Positions 1 to 9,100 of a stretch of DNA of 64,000 nucleotides are shown here, piece by piece. The notes under the pieces were generated by a model. The model was not told where the DNA came from and did not search any database. It saw only the letters and a list, made by a program, of their open reading frames with translations. The translations under genes were made by a program, and so were the position numbers. Within the stretch, counting starts at the first letter, position 1; each line of letters begins with the position of its first letter. Source of the DNA: JACJVV01 sp047602755 (GTDB taxonomy: Archaea > Nanobdellota > Nanobdellia > Woesearchaeales > JACJVV01); assembly GCA_047602755.1 (NCBI GenBank), contig JBLKOM010000001.1, positions 1 through 64,000 on the forward strand, read 5' to 3'.

Positions 1-1787
1 ATTACAGAGAAAGCTTTACATCAGTTTGTGATGAAGAATTACAAGGATGTCCAATAGGTGATGAAACAATAACACATACATGTGATATATATCAATGTGG
101 AGCTGAATGTGAAACAAACAATGATTGCTCTGACACAATTTGTGAATCTGGTTGTGTTGGAAATGATTGGCATGAATATAATAATGTAGCTAATACTTGT
201 ACTGATGAATGTGGATGCACAGAAAACCAATGTGGACTGCCTCATAGAATAGTATATAATGATTATAGATGTGTTGGATGTTTACATAACAACGATTGTA
301 GACATTTAAATCAAAGATATTGTGATGATGATTCATTAATTAGAGAAATTGGAGTATGTATAAATTTCGAATGTGAAACTGTTATTAGTCATCAAGAAGA
401 TTGTAGCAATAGAGATGAATCATATAATCAATGCGGAGAAATAAAATATACTTGCGATGATACCAATGGTGCAAGATGTATTGTAGATGATATAATACCA
501 GACAATAATGCATGTAATGATTTATGTATTGGAGAAAGTGTATATGGATCCATTTGTAATCCAATAACATTTAATTGTAATATATTTTTCGTTGAAAACT
601 GCAATAATTATGATACCAATTATTGTGATGGAACATTGGCAATAAATGAAGATTATACATGTGTAAATGCTGAATGTGTACTACAAGATAATACGACTAT
701 AGAGTGTGATGATGGATTATTCTGTACTGGTCAAAATACATGTGAAGATGGAATCTGCTTAACTGGAACTCCTGTTGATTGTTCAGCATATGATATAGAA
801 GGAATCTCATCATGTGATAATAATCCTGATAATAATCCATATACATGGGATTACAGAGAAAGCTTTACATCAGTTTGTGATGAAGAATTACAAGGATGCC
901 CAATAGGTGATGAAACAATAACACATACATGTGATATGTATCAATGTGGAGCTGAATGTGAAACGAATAATGATTGCTCTGATACAATCTGCGGACAACT
1001 AAATGGATGTGTTGGACCAGATTATTATGAATACTTAGATATTAGTAATGCATGCACTGATGAATGTGGATGTGAAAACAATGAATGCACAGAATACATA
1101 ATATCATACAATGATACAAGATGTGCATTCTGTGGAAACAACAGAGTTGATCCAGGAGAAGAGTGTGACGGGAACACAAGAGAATGTATTACACAAGACA
1201 ATTATCGTGGAATCCAAGGATGCACTGATAGTTGTACATGGGATATTTGTGAACCTTACGAATTTTGCGGGGATGGAATAATCAATGGTAATGAAGAATG
1301 TGATTTAGGTAGTCAAAATGGACTTCCAAATAGTGAATGTACAGCTGATTGCAAACTTCGTTACTATTGCCCATACCAATGCAACCCACATCAATGTAAC
1401 CCACAACAATGTAACCCACATCAATGTAACCCTCATGACTGTGACCCTTATCAATGTAATCCATACAATTGTAACCCATATCAATGCAATCCAAGACAAT
1501 GTAATCCGCATCAATGTAACCCGCATCAATGTAATCCACATCAATGTAATCCACATCAATGCAATTGTAGACAAATATGCCATTTTGGAGTATGTACAAC
1601 AATATGTGATACATGCTATGACACTTGTTACGACACATGCTATGATACATGCTATGATACTTGTTACGACACTTGTTATGATACTTGTTACGATACTTGT
1701 TATGGAACATGTTATGATACTTGTTACGACACATGCTATGATACATGCTATGATACATGCCATAGATGGCAAGATACACCATGTTAA
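1..1787 (+). CDS. Cysteine-rich repeat surface protein, 3' part (5' end outside window)
   Basis: The reading frame is open from the window edge (codons from base 3), so this is the C-terminal ~595 residues of a larger protein. It contains rather more than one copy of the ~283-residue cysteine-rich module also found in the 2295-aa protein at 6182-13069. The second half includes two CGxG-type Myxococcus-like disulfide repeats (CGNNRVDPGEECDGN and CGDGIINGNEECDLG). It ends in twelve CNPxQ pentapeptides and twelve CYDT-type tetrapeptides. There is no C-terminal membrane segment in view. Cys density and the domain types imply a secreted, disulfide-bonded cell-surface protein; the function is unknown. 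The module DNA at 3-140 is nearly identical to that at 852-990, which points to recent duplication or gene conversion. Confidence 0.85.
   Translation, partial: YRESFTSVCDEELQGCPIGDETITHTCDIYQCGAECETNNDCSDTICESGCVGNDWHEYNNVANTCTDECGCTENQCGLPHRIVYNDYRCVGCLHNNDCRHLNQRYCDDDSLIREIGVCINFECETVISHQEDCSNRDESYNQCGEIKYTCDDTNGARCIVDDIIPDNNACNDLCIGESVYGSICNPITFNCNIFFVENCNNYDTNYCDGTLAINEDYTCVNAECVLQDNTTIECDDGLFCTGQNTCEDGICLTGTPVDCSAYDIEGISSCDNNPDNNPYTWDYRESFTSVCDEELQGCPIGDETITHTCDMYQCGAECETNNDCSDTICGQLNGCVGPDYYEYLDISNACTDECGCENNECTEYIISYNDTRCAFCGNNRVDPGEECDGNTRECITQDNYRGIQGCTDSCTWDICEPYEFCGDGIINGNEECDLGSQNGLPNSECTADCKLRYYCPYQCNPHQCNPQQCNPHQCNPHDCDPYQCNPYNCNPYQCNPRQCNPHQCNPHQCNPHQCNPHQCNCRQICHFGVCTTICDTCYDTCYDTCYDTCYDTCYDTCYDTCYDTCYGTCYDTCYDTCYDTCYDTCHRWQDTPC
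1380..1559 (+). repeat. 12 x 15-nt repeat encoding CNPHQ-type pentapeptides
   Basis: Twelve consecutive in-frame 15-nt units encode CNPHQ and variants (CNPQQ, CNPHD, CDPYQ, CNPYN, CNPYQ, CNPRQ). Cys is invariant and Pro is conserved at position 3. Most units carry His or Tyr at position 4. The Cys/His spacing would suit metal binding or dense disulfide cross-linking. The last four units are identical in protein, which suggests recent slippage expansion. Confidence 0.95.
1614..1757 (+). repeat. 12 x 12-nt repeat encoding CYDT tetrapeptides
   Basis: Twelve in-frame 12-nt units encode CYDT (one is CYGT), preceded by CDT and followed by a short CHRWQDTPC end. The units alternate synonymous codons (tgc/tgt, tat/tac, gat/gac, aca/act), so the repeat has been kept at the protein level while diverging in DNA. 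It forms the extreme C-terminus of the partial cysteine-rich protein. Confidence 0.95.
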
Positions 1788-1869
1788 AAATATTATAATA
1801 AAAAACATTTTACAATAATAAAATATCTAACAAAAAAGATTAGTATAAAAGAGTGTGAATGGAGAAAAA

Positions 1870-3168
1870 ATGAATAACTACAGAAACACAAAAATGAAAA
1901 TAGGAATAGTAGCTGGAGCAATTACTCTATCAAGTATAATCGCATCATTATTTAATGAAACATTAGGCCAAGTTCATGCTTCAGAGAATAATACTCAAAA
2001 ATTAGAACAAAGATTACAACAAAATCAAGAAATAATACCACCAGAAACTATTGGGACTGTACAACATCAAGGTGAAACAATAACATACAGAATATTATCT
2101 GATACAGAAAATCACTCAACAATTGAAAATCTGATTTATTTAAGGACTTCAGATAAAATAATTCCTGCGGAGTTAATTAGCAGAGAAGCTATTTCTCCAG
2201 CCACAACATATCAAGAAACTCAAACACTAAGACCTGAAACACCACAACAAAATACTCCATCACAAAATCCATTAACACCAATAAGAAGAACAACATCAAA
2301 TTTATCAGGACAAGAATTTCAACAAAGATATAATAGAAATAATGCACCAACTACTACAAGTAATATGCAAAATAACAATAATTTATGGGCAGTAGGTCCA
2401 TTATTAGGTTATTCATTTGGACAAGGATTAGAATTCAAAGGAAGGCTATGGTTTGATAGTGATGAAGAAAATATTGTAAATAACGACGATACACCAAATA
2501 TTCCTGTGAATGGAAGTGTTACAGATATGCCATTTATTGGACTAAATTTAACACGAAGAATCAATGATAATTGGGACATTGGAATACTAGGATTATACTC
2601 TAAAACAGATGGTTCATGGACAGGACCTGTTGAAGCATCACAAAATATTACAAATACAGGTTTTGATGATGAAGGTTTTACTACATATGATGTTGATCTA
2701 ACAAGTTTAGCTATTGGAGCAGGAACTACTTATAACATACCATTAAAAGATAATCTTACATTAGGTATAAATCTTTTTTTAGATTATATCAAAATGAATG
2801 CAGACTTAGACATACATAGTGAAGTTAGAGAATTTGAAGGTGGATTAAGACTAGAAAGCATAGGTAGTACATCTTTTGATTATGATGGACAAGCAGTAAG
2901 ATTAATACCTGGCATTGAAATAACATATACTCAGGGAAAAGATAATCAACATGAATTCATGATTGGAGCAAGATATGCCTTCCCTTTATGGGATAAACAA
3001 GATAATGATGTCAGATTCGAAACAGATGTCAACCAGAGTATAAGTGGAAGAGTATTTGGTCAAAATATAAATGTAAATAATCAACAAAAAGGCGATGGAA
3101 TTGCACAAGGAATAAAAGCAAATCTTGAAAGCTTAGATTTATTTATTAGCTATAGATACAATTTTTAG
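1870..3168 (+). CDS. Secreted protein with a C-terminal beta-barrel-like domain
   Basis: A 432-residue product. The ATG at 1870 is chosen because GGAG at 1861-1864 lies 5 nt upstream; an in-frame GTG at 1855 would precede this site. The N-terminus is a signal peptide (hydrophobic IGIVAGAITLSSIIASLF, likely cut after VHA). Residues ~30-165 are Gln/Pro/Thr-rich and disordered-looking. From ~170 the sequence alternates hydrophobic and polar residues in strand-length segments with Gly/Asn/Asp turns, and it ends in LFISYRYNF with a terminal Phe. That is the usual look of bacterial autotransporter or outer-membrane barrel domains. An archaeal cell would not be expected to have such a protein, so the location is open. 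A soluble beta-sandwich or beta-solenoid is the alternative. Confidence 0.75.
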   Translation: MNNYRNTKMKIGIVAGAITLSSIIASLFNETLGQVHASENNTQKLEQRLQQNQEIIPPETIGTVQHQGETITYRILSDTENHSTIENLIYLRTSDKIIPAELISREAISPATTYQETQTLRPETPQQNTPSQNPLTPIRRTTSNLSGQEFQQRYNRNNAPTTTSNMQNNNNLWAVGPLLGYSFGQGLEFKGRLWFDSDEENIVNNDDTPNIPVNGSVTDMPFIGLNLTRRINDNWDIGILGLYSKTDGSWTGPVEASQNITNTGFDDEGFTTYDVDLTSLAIGAGTTYNIPLKDNLTLGINLFLDYIKMNADLDIHSEVREFEGGLRLESIGSTSFDYDGQAVRLIPGIEITYTQGKDNQHEFMIGARYAFPLWDKQDNDVRFETDVNQSISGRVFGQNINVNNQQKGDGIAQGIKANLESLDLFISYRYNF

Positions 3169-3272
3169 AAATCAAACAAAAAGCATACAAAAATTATTTT
3201 TTATTTTATTATACAATTATTTCTTAGTTTAATTTCATAAAAATGATATATTCCTTAACAAACATTTTGATC

Positions 3273-3303
3273 TAGTTTCGTCACTTTTAGTGACAACAAA
3301 CTA
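3273..3303. other. Inverted repeat / stem-loop downstream of barrel-like gene
   Basis: GTCAC (3280-3284) and GTGAC (3290-3294) form a perfect 5-bp stem around TTTTA. It is extended by TAGTTT (3273-3278) pairing with AAACTA (3298-3303) across a small asymmetric loop, and followed by a T-rich stretch. It lies ~105 nt after the upstream stop and ~30 nt before the TATA-like element of the next operon, so it could be a terminator or an operator. Confidence 0.4.
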
Positions 3304-3332
3304 CTTTTTCTATATCTTAAAAAAAACAAATC

Positions 3333-3340
3333 TTTAAATA
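3333..3340 (+). promoter_or_regulatory. TATA-like element of the surface-protein operon
   Basis: TTTAAATA matches an archaeal TATA box. Initiation ~25 nt downstream would give a ~95-nt leader before the ATG at 3459, long for this window. A 10-bp inverted repeat starts close to the predicted transcription start. Confidence 0.45.
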
Positions 3341-3361
3341 CTTGGCACAAATAACTGTTGC

Positions 3362-3423
3362 TGTTGTAAAGTAACAACTATAACAAACTACTCGTAGATA
3401 ACAAATAATTGTGCTTTACAACA
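3362..3423 (+). promoter_or_regulatory. Leader inverted repeat in 5' UTR of the surface operon
   Basis: TGTTGTAAAG (3362-3371) and CTTTACAACA (3414-3423) are perfect 10-nt inverted complements enclosing 42 nt. The first arm begins near the transcription start expected from the TATA-like element at 3333-3340, so the leader RNA could close into a long hairpin ahead of the GGGGGTG ribosome site (3444-3450). Direct regulatory evidence is lacking. Confidence 0.4.
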
Positions 3424-3458
3424 AAAAAAGAGAACAATGGCATGGGGGTGCTTTATAG

Positions 3459-4148
3459 ATGCGTAAAATAATACTATTTACAATTATGATTTGTTTATTT
3501 ACATCAATGGCTTTTGCTTTAACTGGTACATTAGGTAATGCAAGAGCAGTAATTTATCCTGAAGTTCCAGAAGGTATGGAAGTAACAATTGAGCGTTCTA
3601 TCCTTGTAACAAATAGAAATGATATTGATGTAAGAATACAGCTATTACCTGATGAAAGAATGTCAATGATTTCTGAGATTATAGATAATGAATTTATTCT
3701 TATGCCTGGTGAAAGCAAAAACGCTAGATATAAAGTAACATTAAGAAGTGGAGGAGATTACGGTGACCTTTTAATGGGGGTATCATTTAATCCAGCTGAC
3801 CCCAATGTTAGAGAACCTCCAGTAGGATTATCAGCAACATTAAGAATAATTGCATCCGGACCAATTAACGAATGGTATCATGAAGTTATGAATGCTAGCA
3901 GCTCAGCAGCAGAAGATGATAATATAACAAATGATGATGAAGATGAGCAATCAATAGATGAAATTATTTCACAGGATAATAATGGAGATGAAGTAGAACA
4001 AATAATTACCACAAATGTAACAACACAAACAAATGATAGAAAAACAAGAGATAGTAATCCAGTAACATTAATGTTAATTATTGTAGGAATTCTAGTGTTA
4101 GTTTCTTTAATCTTAGTATTAATTGGATTGGTGAAAAAATTAAAATGA
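3459..4148 (+). CDS. Membrane-anchored secreted protein with one Ig-like domain
   Basis: A 229-residue product with a signal peptide (residues 1-20), one beta-sandwich-like domain (~21-140, running from LGNARAVIYPEV to IIASGPINEWY), an acidic Asn/Asp/Glu-rich linker (~145-195), and a C-terminal membrane helix (~202-225) ending in KKLK. GGGGGTG lies 8 nt upstream of the ATG. The stop overlaps the next start (ATGA at 4145), so it is the first gene of a tightly coupled three-gene operon. The domain family was not recognised by name. A clear paralogous copy of the domain is embedded in the giant protein encoded by the third gene (9974-10420). Likely an outward-facing anchor or partner of the larger secreted proteins. 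Confidence 0.85.
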   Translation: MRKIILFTIMICLFTSMAFALTGTLGNARAVIYPEVPEGMEVTIERSILVTNRNDIDVRIQLLPDERMSMISEIIDNEFILMPGESKNARYKVTLRSGGDYGDLLMGVSFNPADPNVREPPVGLSATLRIIASGPINEWYHEVMNASSSAAEDDNITNDDEDEQSIDEIISQDNNGDEVEQIITTNVTTQTNDRKTRDSNPVTLMLIIVGILVLVSLILVLIGLVKKLK

Positions 4149-6181
4149 AAAAAATATATTTATTAATGTTGTTTTTAGTATGTTTTGGAATAATCCAAGC
4201 TACTGAGATTTATGCAAAAGAAGCTGCATATTTAGTAGTAAACCCCGTAAATGCTGTACCAAAACATATTACAACACTTAATAATTTAGATTTTAATGTA
4301 ACACTTATCCCAAGTAGTACTATTGCAAATACAGATTTCACAAAATATGATTTGTTGCTTATTAATAATGAAAATTTCCCACCAAATGTTGAAGAATTAA
4401 TTCCTGTCCATGATTATCCTTCAATGATATTAACAAGACATAGCACTGATTTAAATGCATTTAAATGGTCTGAAGATGTGAGGGGTTTTAGCAGATCAAA
4501 CTTTGTTACAGCAGATGTATACGATACTGAACATTATATTACACAAGGAATACCTATAAAATTTGAACCATATATTTTACCAAATTTACCATACTATTAT
4601 CTATGGAGATCAAAAAGTGCACCAGGAATGCGATTAATTATCAATAGAGAATCCTCCTTATCTATTCCAAACCTAAACCCACTTTTAGCAACAGTAAGTA
4701 ATGGAACTCTAATGAGAAACGGAGTAACATCAAGAGCAAAAAATGTATATTTTGGTTTTACTGAACATCAATATTGGTCACATTATACACAAACAATATT
4801 TGAAAGAAGCATTGTATGGCTAACAACTGATTTTGAACCACCACAAATAACAAACATATTTGTTAATAATATAACAAAAAATAGTGCTACACTAAATTGG
4901 AATACAAATAAACAAGCTAATATAACTATAAGATATGGACAAAATAATCTTGATAATATTATTATAATAGAAGAAATAAAAGAAGGGAATCAAAATATTC
5001 TATTAACTAACCTTGAAGAATATAAACAATACAATTATACTATAGAAGCATGTAATATTAATGGATATTGTAATATTAGTACTGTAAGAAATTTTATGAC
5101 ATTAGACCAAACACCACCAAATGCTGAAGTAATAGAAATAAAAAACATCACTAATGAATCTGCAGAAGTATATATAGAATTTAATGAACTTACAAATTAC
5201 ACAATTTTTTTTTACGAAGAAATTGATAATGTTCAAGAAATAAATAATCCAATCCATGTAATTAGTGCAACAGAAACAATATCTGGACTAAATGAAAAAA
5301 CTACTTATTACTTTTACATTAATATTTGTGATATTTATGATAACTGTGATATAACAGAAACACTTTCATTTATAACTGATGATTATACTCCTCCAAATGC
5401 ACCAAATAACTTCAAAATAGAAGCAGATAATAAAAATAACAAAGTAATTTTAACATGGGAAATACCTGAAGGTGAAATTCCTGAAAAATACAATATATAC
5501 ATATCTAATGATTTAAATTTTAATTTTAATGAACCAAATTATACAACTTCAGATTTAATATTTATTGATAATGAAGCTACTTCAAATGAAAATAGGTATT
5601 ATATTGTAAGAGCTGTAGATTATCATAATAATGAAGAAGATAATCAAAATATTTTAATGAAAACTATACTTGAAATAAATCAAGGAATTGGATTATATTC
5701 TATCCCAATCGGACTACAAAATAATTCAATTGATTCAATATTAAACATGGAAGTTAACTTTAATCCAATAAAAGAATTAAGAATATTTAACAAAGCATCA
5801 AATACTATTGAAACATATGAATACAATAATAACACAAATGAATGGAATAACCTTACAGAAATACAAACATTAGAAGGATTTTTCTTGATTTCATATCATA
5901 ATGCTGAACTAATTATTGTAGGTTATCCAATTACAACATACTCAATAGAATTAAAACAAGGAATGAACCTAATTGGTCTAACAATTGATACTAACAAAAA
6001 TATCTTAGATTTAGATTATCCAACTATTAAAGAAATAAGTAAAAGAAATGTAATAACAAATTCATTTGATATTTCTACAAAATACAATTTTGGTTGGGAT
6101 AATAAGAATAACATTAACATAAAACCTAAAATTGGATACTGGATTAAATCAGAACAAGATACAACTATAATGGTGAACTAA
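4145..6181 (+). CDS. Secreted protein with three fibronectin type III-like domains
   Basis: A 678-residue product translationally coupled to the gene before it (4-nt ATGA overlap); its stop abuts the next ATG. A signal peptide (residues 1-~20) is followed by an alpha/beta-looking region (~25-225) with a KYDLLLINNE segment, resembling glutaminase-like or ThuA-like folds but not assignable. Three FN3-like domains start near residues 231, 323 and 415, each opening with a PPxxxN-type strand and the second strand NSATLNWNTN or a variant. The C-terminal ~170 residues contain two copies of a GxxLxxIxL-type motif, as in bacterial surface proteins. No C-terminal membrane helix is visible. It probably works at the cell surface in adhesion or binding. 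Confidence 0.8.
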   Translation: MKKIYLLMLFLVCFGIIQATEIYAKEAAYLVVNPVNAVPKHITTLNNLDFNVTLIPSSTIANTDFTKYDLLLINNENFPPNVEELIPVHDYPSMILTRHSTDLNAFKWSEDVRGFSRSNFVTADVYDTEHYITQGIPIKFEPYILPNLPYYYLWRSKSAPGMRLIINRESSLSIPNLNPLLATVSNGTLMRNGVTSRAKNVYFGFTEHQYWSHYTQTIFERSIVWLTTDFEPPQITNIFVNNITKNSATLNWNTNKQANITIRYGQNNLDNIIIIEEIKEGNQNILLTNLEEYKQYNYTIEACNINGYCNISTVRNFMTLDQTPPNAEVIEIKNITNESAEVYIEFNELTNYTIFFYEEIDNVQEINNPIHVISATETISGLNEKTTYYFYINICDIYDNCDITETLSFITDDYTPPNAPNNFKIEADNKNNKVILTWEIPEGEIPEKYNIYISNDLNFNFNEPNYTTSDLIFIDNEATSNENRYYIVRAVDYHNNEEDNQNILMKTILEINQGIGLYSIPIGLQNNSIDSILNMEVNFNPIKELRIFNKASNTIETYEYNNNTNEWNNLTEIQTLEGFFLISYHNAELIIVGYPITTYSIELKQGMNLIGLTIDTNKNILDLDYPTIKEISKRNVITNSFDISTKYNFGWDNKNNINIKPKIGYWIKSEQDTTIMVN

Positions 6182-9100
6182 ATGAAAAATAATATTTACT
6201 TAATAATAATTGGAATAACTCTTATCTTAGCAACAACAAATGTAATTGCATCACCAACAGCTAATCATGTTGTAATAAGTCAAGTAATGTTTTATCCAAT
6301 GGGAACTGATGCTCATACACAATGGATTGAACTCTATAATCCAACATCTGAAATTATAAATATAAGCTCATGGTCAATAACAAAAAATTCTGGTGCAGCA
6401 CCGTTTCCTCATTTCATTCCTCAAAATACATATATAGAACCATATAGTTATTTCTTAATTGGTGGTTCAGCAGTAACAGACAATACACCAGACTTAATTC
6501 AAACTAATTTACTTGGAGCAACCAACAAATTAGGACATAATGATGGAATAATTCTAATGGACTCTGAATTTAATGTTATAGACAGAGTTGGTTGGGGTTT
6601 CATAAATAATCCTGATTTTTATGAAGAAAATACTATTATCGGTGTACAGCAAGGTCAATCTATTGAAAGAAAAGAAGGTGAAGAGTGCGGAAATGGTATC
6701 GATACTAATAACAATAGTTTTGATTTTTTTATACAAAGTAATCCTTATCCAAGAAATAGTTTAAGTCCTCAAATCATTCCTTGTAACACAGCATTAGAAG
6801 AATTACCCCCAGAAATAAGTAATGTACAAATAATAGATATTACAAATAAGACTGCAATTATTGAATGGAATACAAATTTCCAAACAACTGCAAAAATAGA
6901 CTATGGAATTATTGGAAATGAAAGTTCAGTAGAAAGGTTAGATCCAACATACAACTTATCACACTCAATTTTATTAGAGGGTCTAAATAATAATACACTA
7001 TATACATTCACATTAGAATCATGTAATGAAGTAAATACATGCTCAAATTATTCAGGAAGTTTTACAACTGAACAAACAATTATTGATGACAATGGAGATG
7101 ATAATAATATTATAATTGAATGTCATACAGATCTTGATTGTGGTTCAACAGCAATTGACAAATTCTGTGATGATTTAACACATAATATTAATACAACAAT
7201 TCCCTATTGTGAAAACCCAGGGACTGAAGAAAGTTTTTGCAATTATGAAATTAATCTTGAAAAAAATCAATGTGAGAATACATGTGATCCAGAATATGGA
7301 TGTGATTATGAAGAACCTATAATAGAATGTTATACTGATTTAGATTGTGGTATATTTAGTTCAAATCCATGGTGTGATGAAATAATTCATACAATTAATG
7401 AAACAACTCCAGTCTGCGAAAACCCTGGAACAATACAAAGCTTCTGTCATAATATTACAGAATACAAAACAAATTTCTGTAGTAATAGTTGTGACCCTAT
7501 TGAAGGATGTATCAATGAAGATAATGGAAATGATGATGATAATAATGGGGATAATAATAACGATATTATCACATGTGAAAATAATGCAGATTGTGGTGAA
7601 GAATATATAACCTCAGAATGTGTATTTGGTAATCATGTAATATCAATTATAACACCAACATGTTTTGAAAATAATACTATAAATAGTTATTGTGAAGATA
7701 TAATTATTTCCTCAACTAATGAATGCAATTATATGTGTCACAATGAATTAGGATGTGATTATGCTGATTGGAATGAACCAGAAGTAATAGACGATCTTAT
7801 GGTTAATTATATTAGAGGAAAAATAATAATTGATGAAATTCATGCACCTTCAGGAGCATCATATACTGTTACAATAACTTCAGGAATTAATCAAGGATAT
7901 GAATTTATAGGATATATAGATTATAACATACCTGAAGAACTACAAAATCAAGGATATTTTGATACATTAGATAATATCTACTTTAATACTGGAGACAATT
8001 TTAAAGTGACAGTAAATGAATGCAAAGGTGAATTAATTGGTACATTTGAGAACGGTGGAAATATTGATTTTGAAGATAATATATTAGAGTGTATAAAATA
8101 TGAATGTGTTGTAGATAATGATTGTGTAAACTATAACCAAAGAAGATGTGATGGCAAGACAATAGTAGAAGATATAGCTTTTTGTAATGCAGAATTTGAA
8201 TGTGAAATAGAAACAGAAGAAATTAATAATTGTAGCAATGAAAATCCACTTATCAATGAATGTGGAAATGCAATATGGACATGCGTAGAAATAGATGAAG
8301 GTGCTGAATGTAAACCAAATATAACACCAACAAATGTATTATGTCAAAATTACTGCAATGAAACAAGTATATACGAATCAACTTGCAATCCAGATACATT
8401 TATGTGTGATATAAATCTTATAGAAAATTGTAGTGATCTAAATGAACTTTATTGTGATGGAACTGTTTCAATAAATAAAACATACATATGTGAAAATGCA
8501 GAATGTGTTATAGATGTAGACACAACTATCAATTGTGATGATGGAATATTTTGTAATGGACAAGAAACATGTGAAGCAGGAATATGCATTCCTGGAACAC
8601 CTATAGAATGCTCAATATATAATATAAATGAAATTACAGAATGTGGATATGATGATGGTAATGAAAATAAATTTTACAGCAGAGAAGAATTTATTTCAGT
8701 CTGTGATGAAAATTTACAAGGATGTCCAATAGGAGATGAAACAATAACACAAACATGTGATATAGAAATTTGTGGTGCAGAATGTGAGACTGATGAACAA
8801 TGCCAAGATACAACATGCCAATCAGGATGTATTGGAAATGACTGGTATGAATATGAAAATGAAATAATATTAAATCAATGCTTTGAATGTGGTTGTGAAC
8901 AAAATGAATGTACACCAACAATATCATTTAATGATTATCGATGTATTCAAGAACCATCAGATAATGATTGTAACTTCATAAATGATGCATGGGAAATATT
9001 TTATGGATTTCCTACAGACGATCCCGACTTACCATCAAAAGAAATTGATTCAGATAATGATGGAAGAAGTGATTACATTGAAGGAATACAAGGAACAAAT

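Noticed and set aside
1282..1818. Three long open frames over the CNPHQ/CYDT repeat region on both strands
   Set aside because: They are shadows of the short-period repeat: a 15-nt or 12-nt repeat without stops keeps several frames open. Codon alternation favours the Cys frame.
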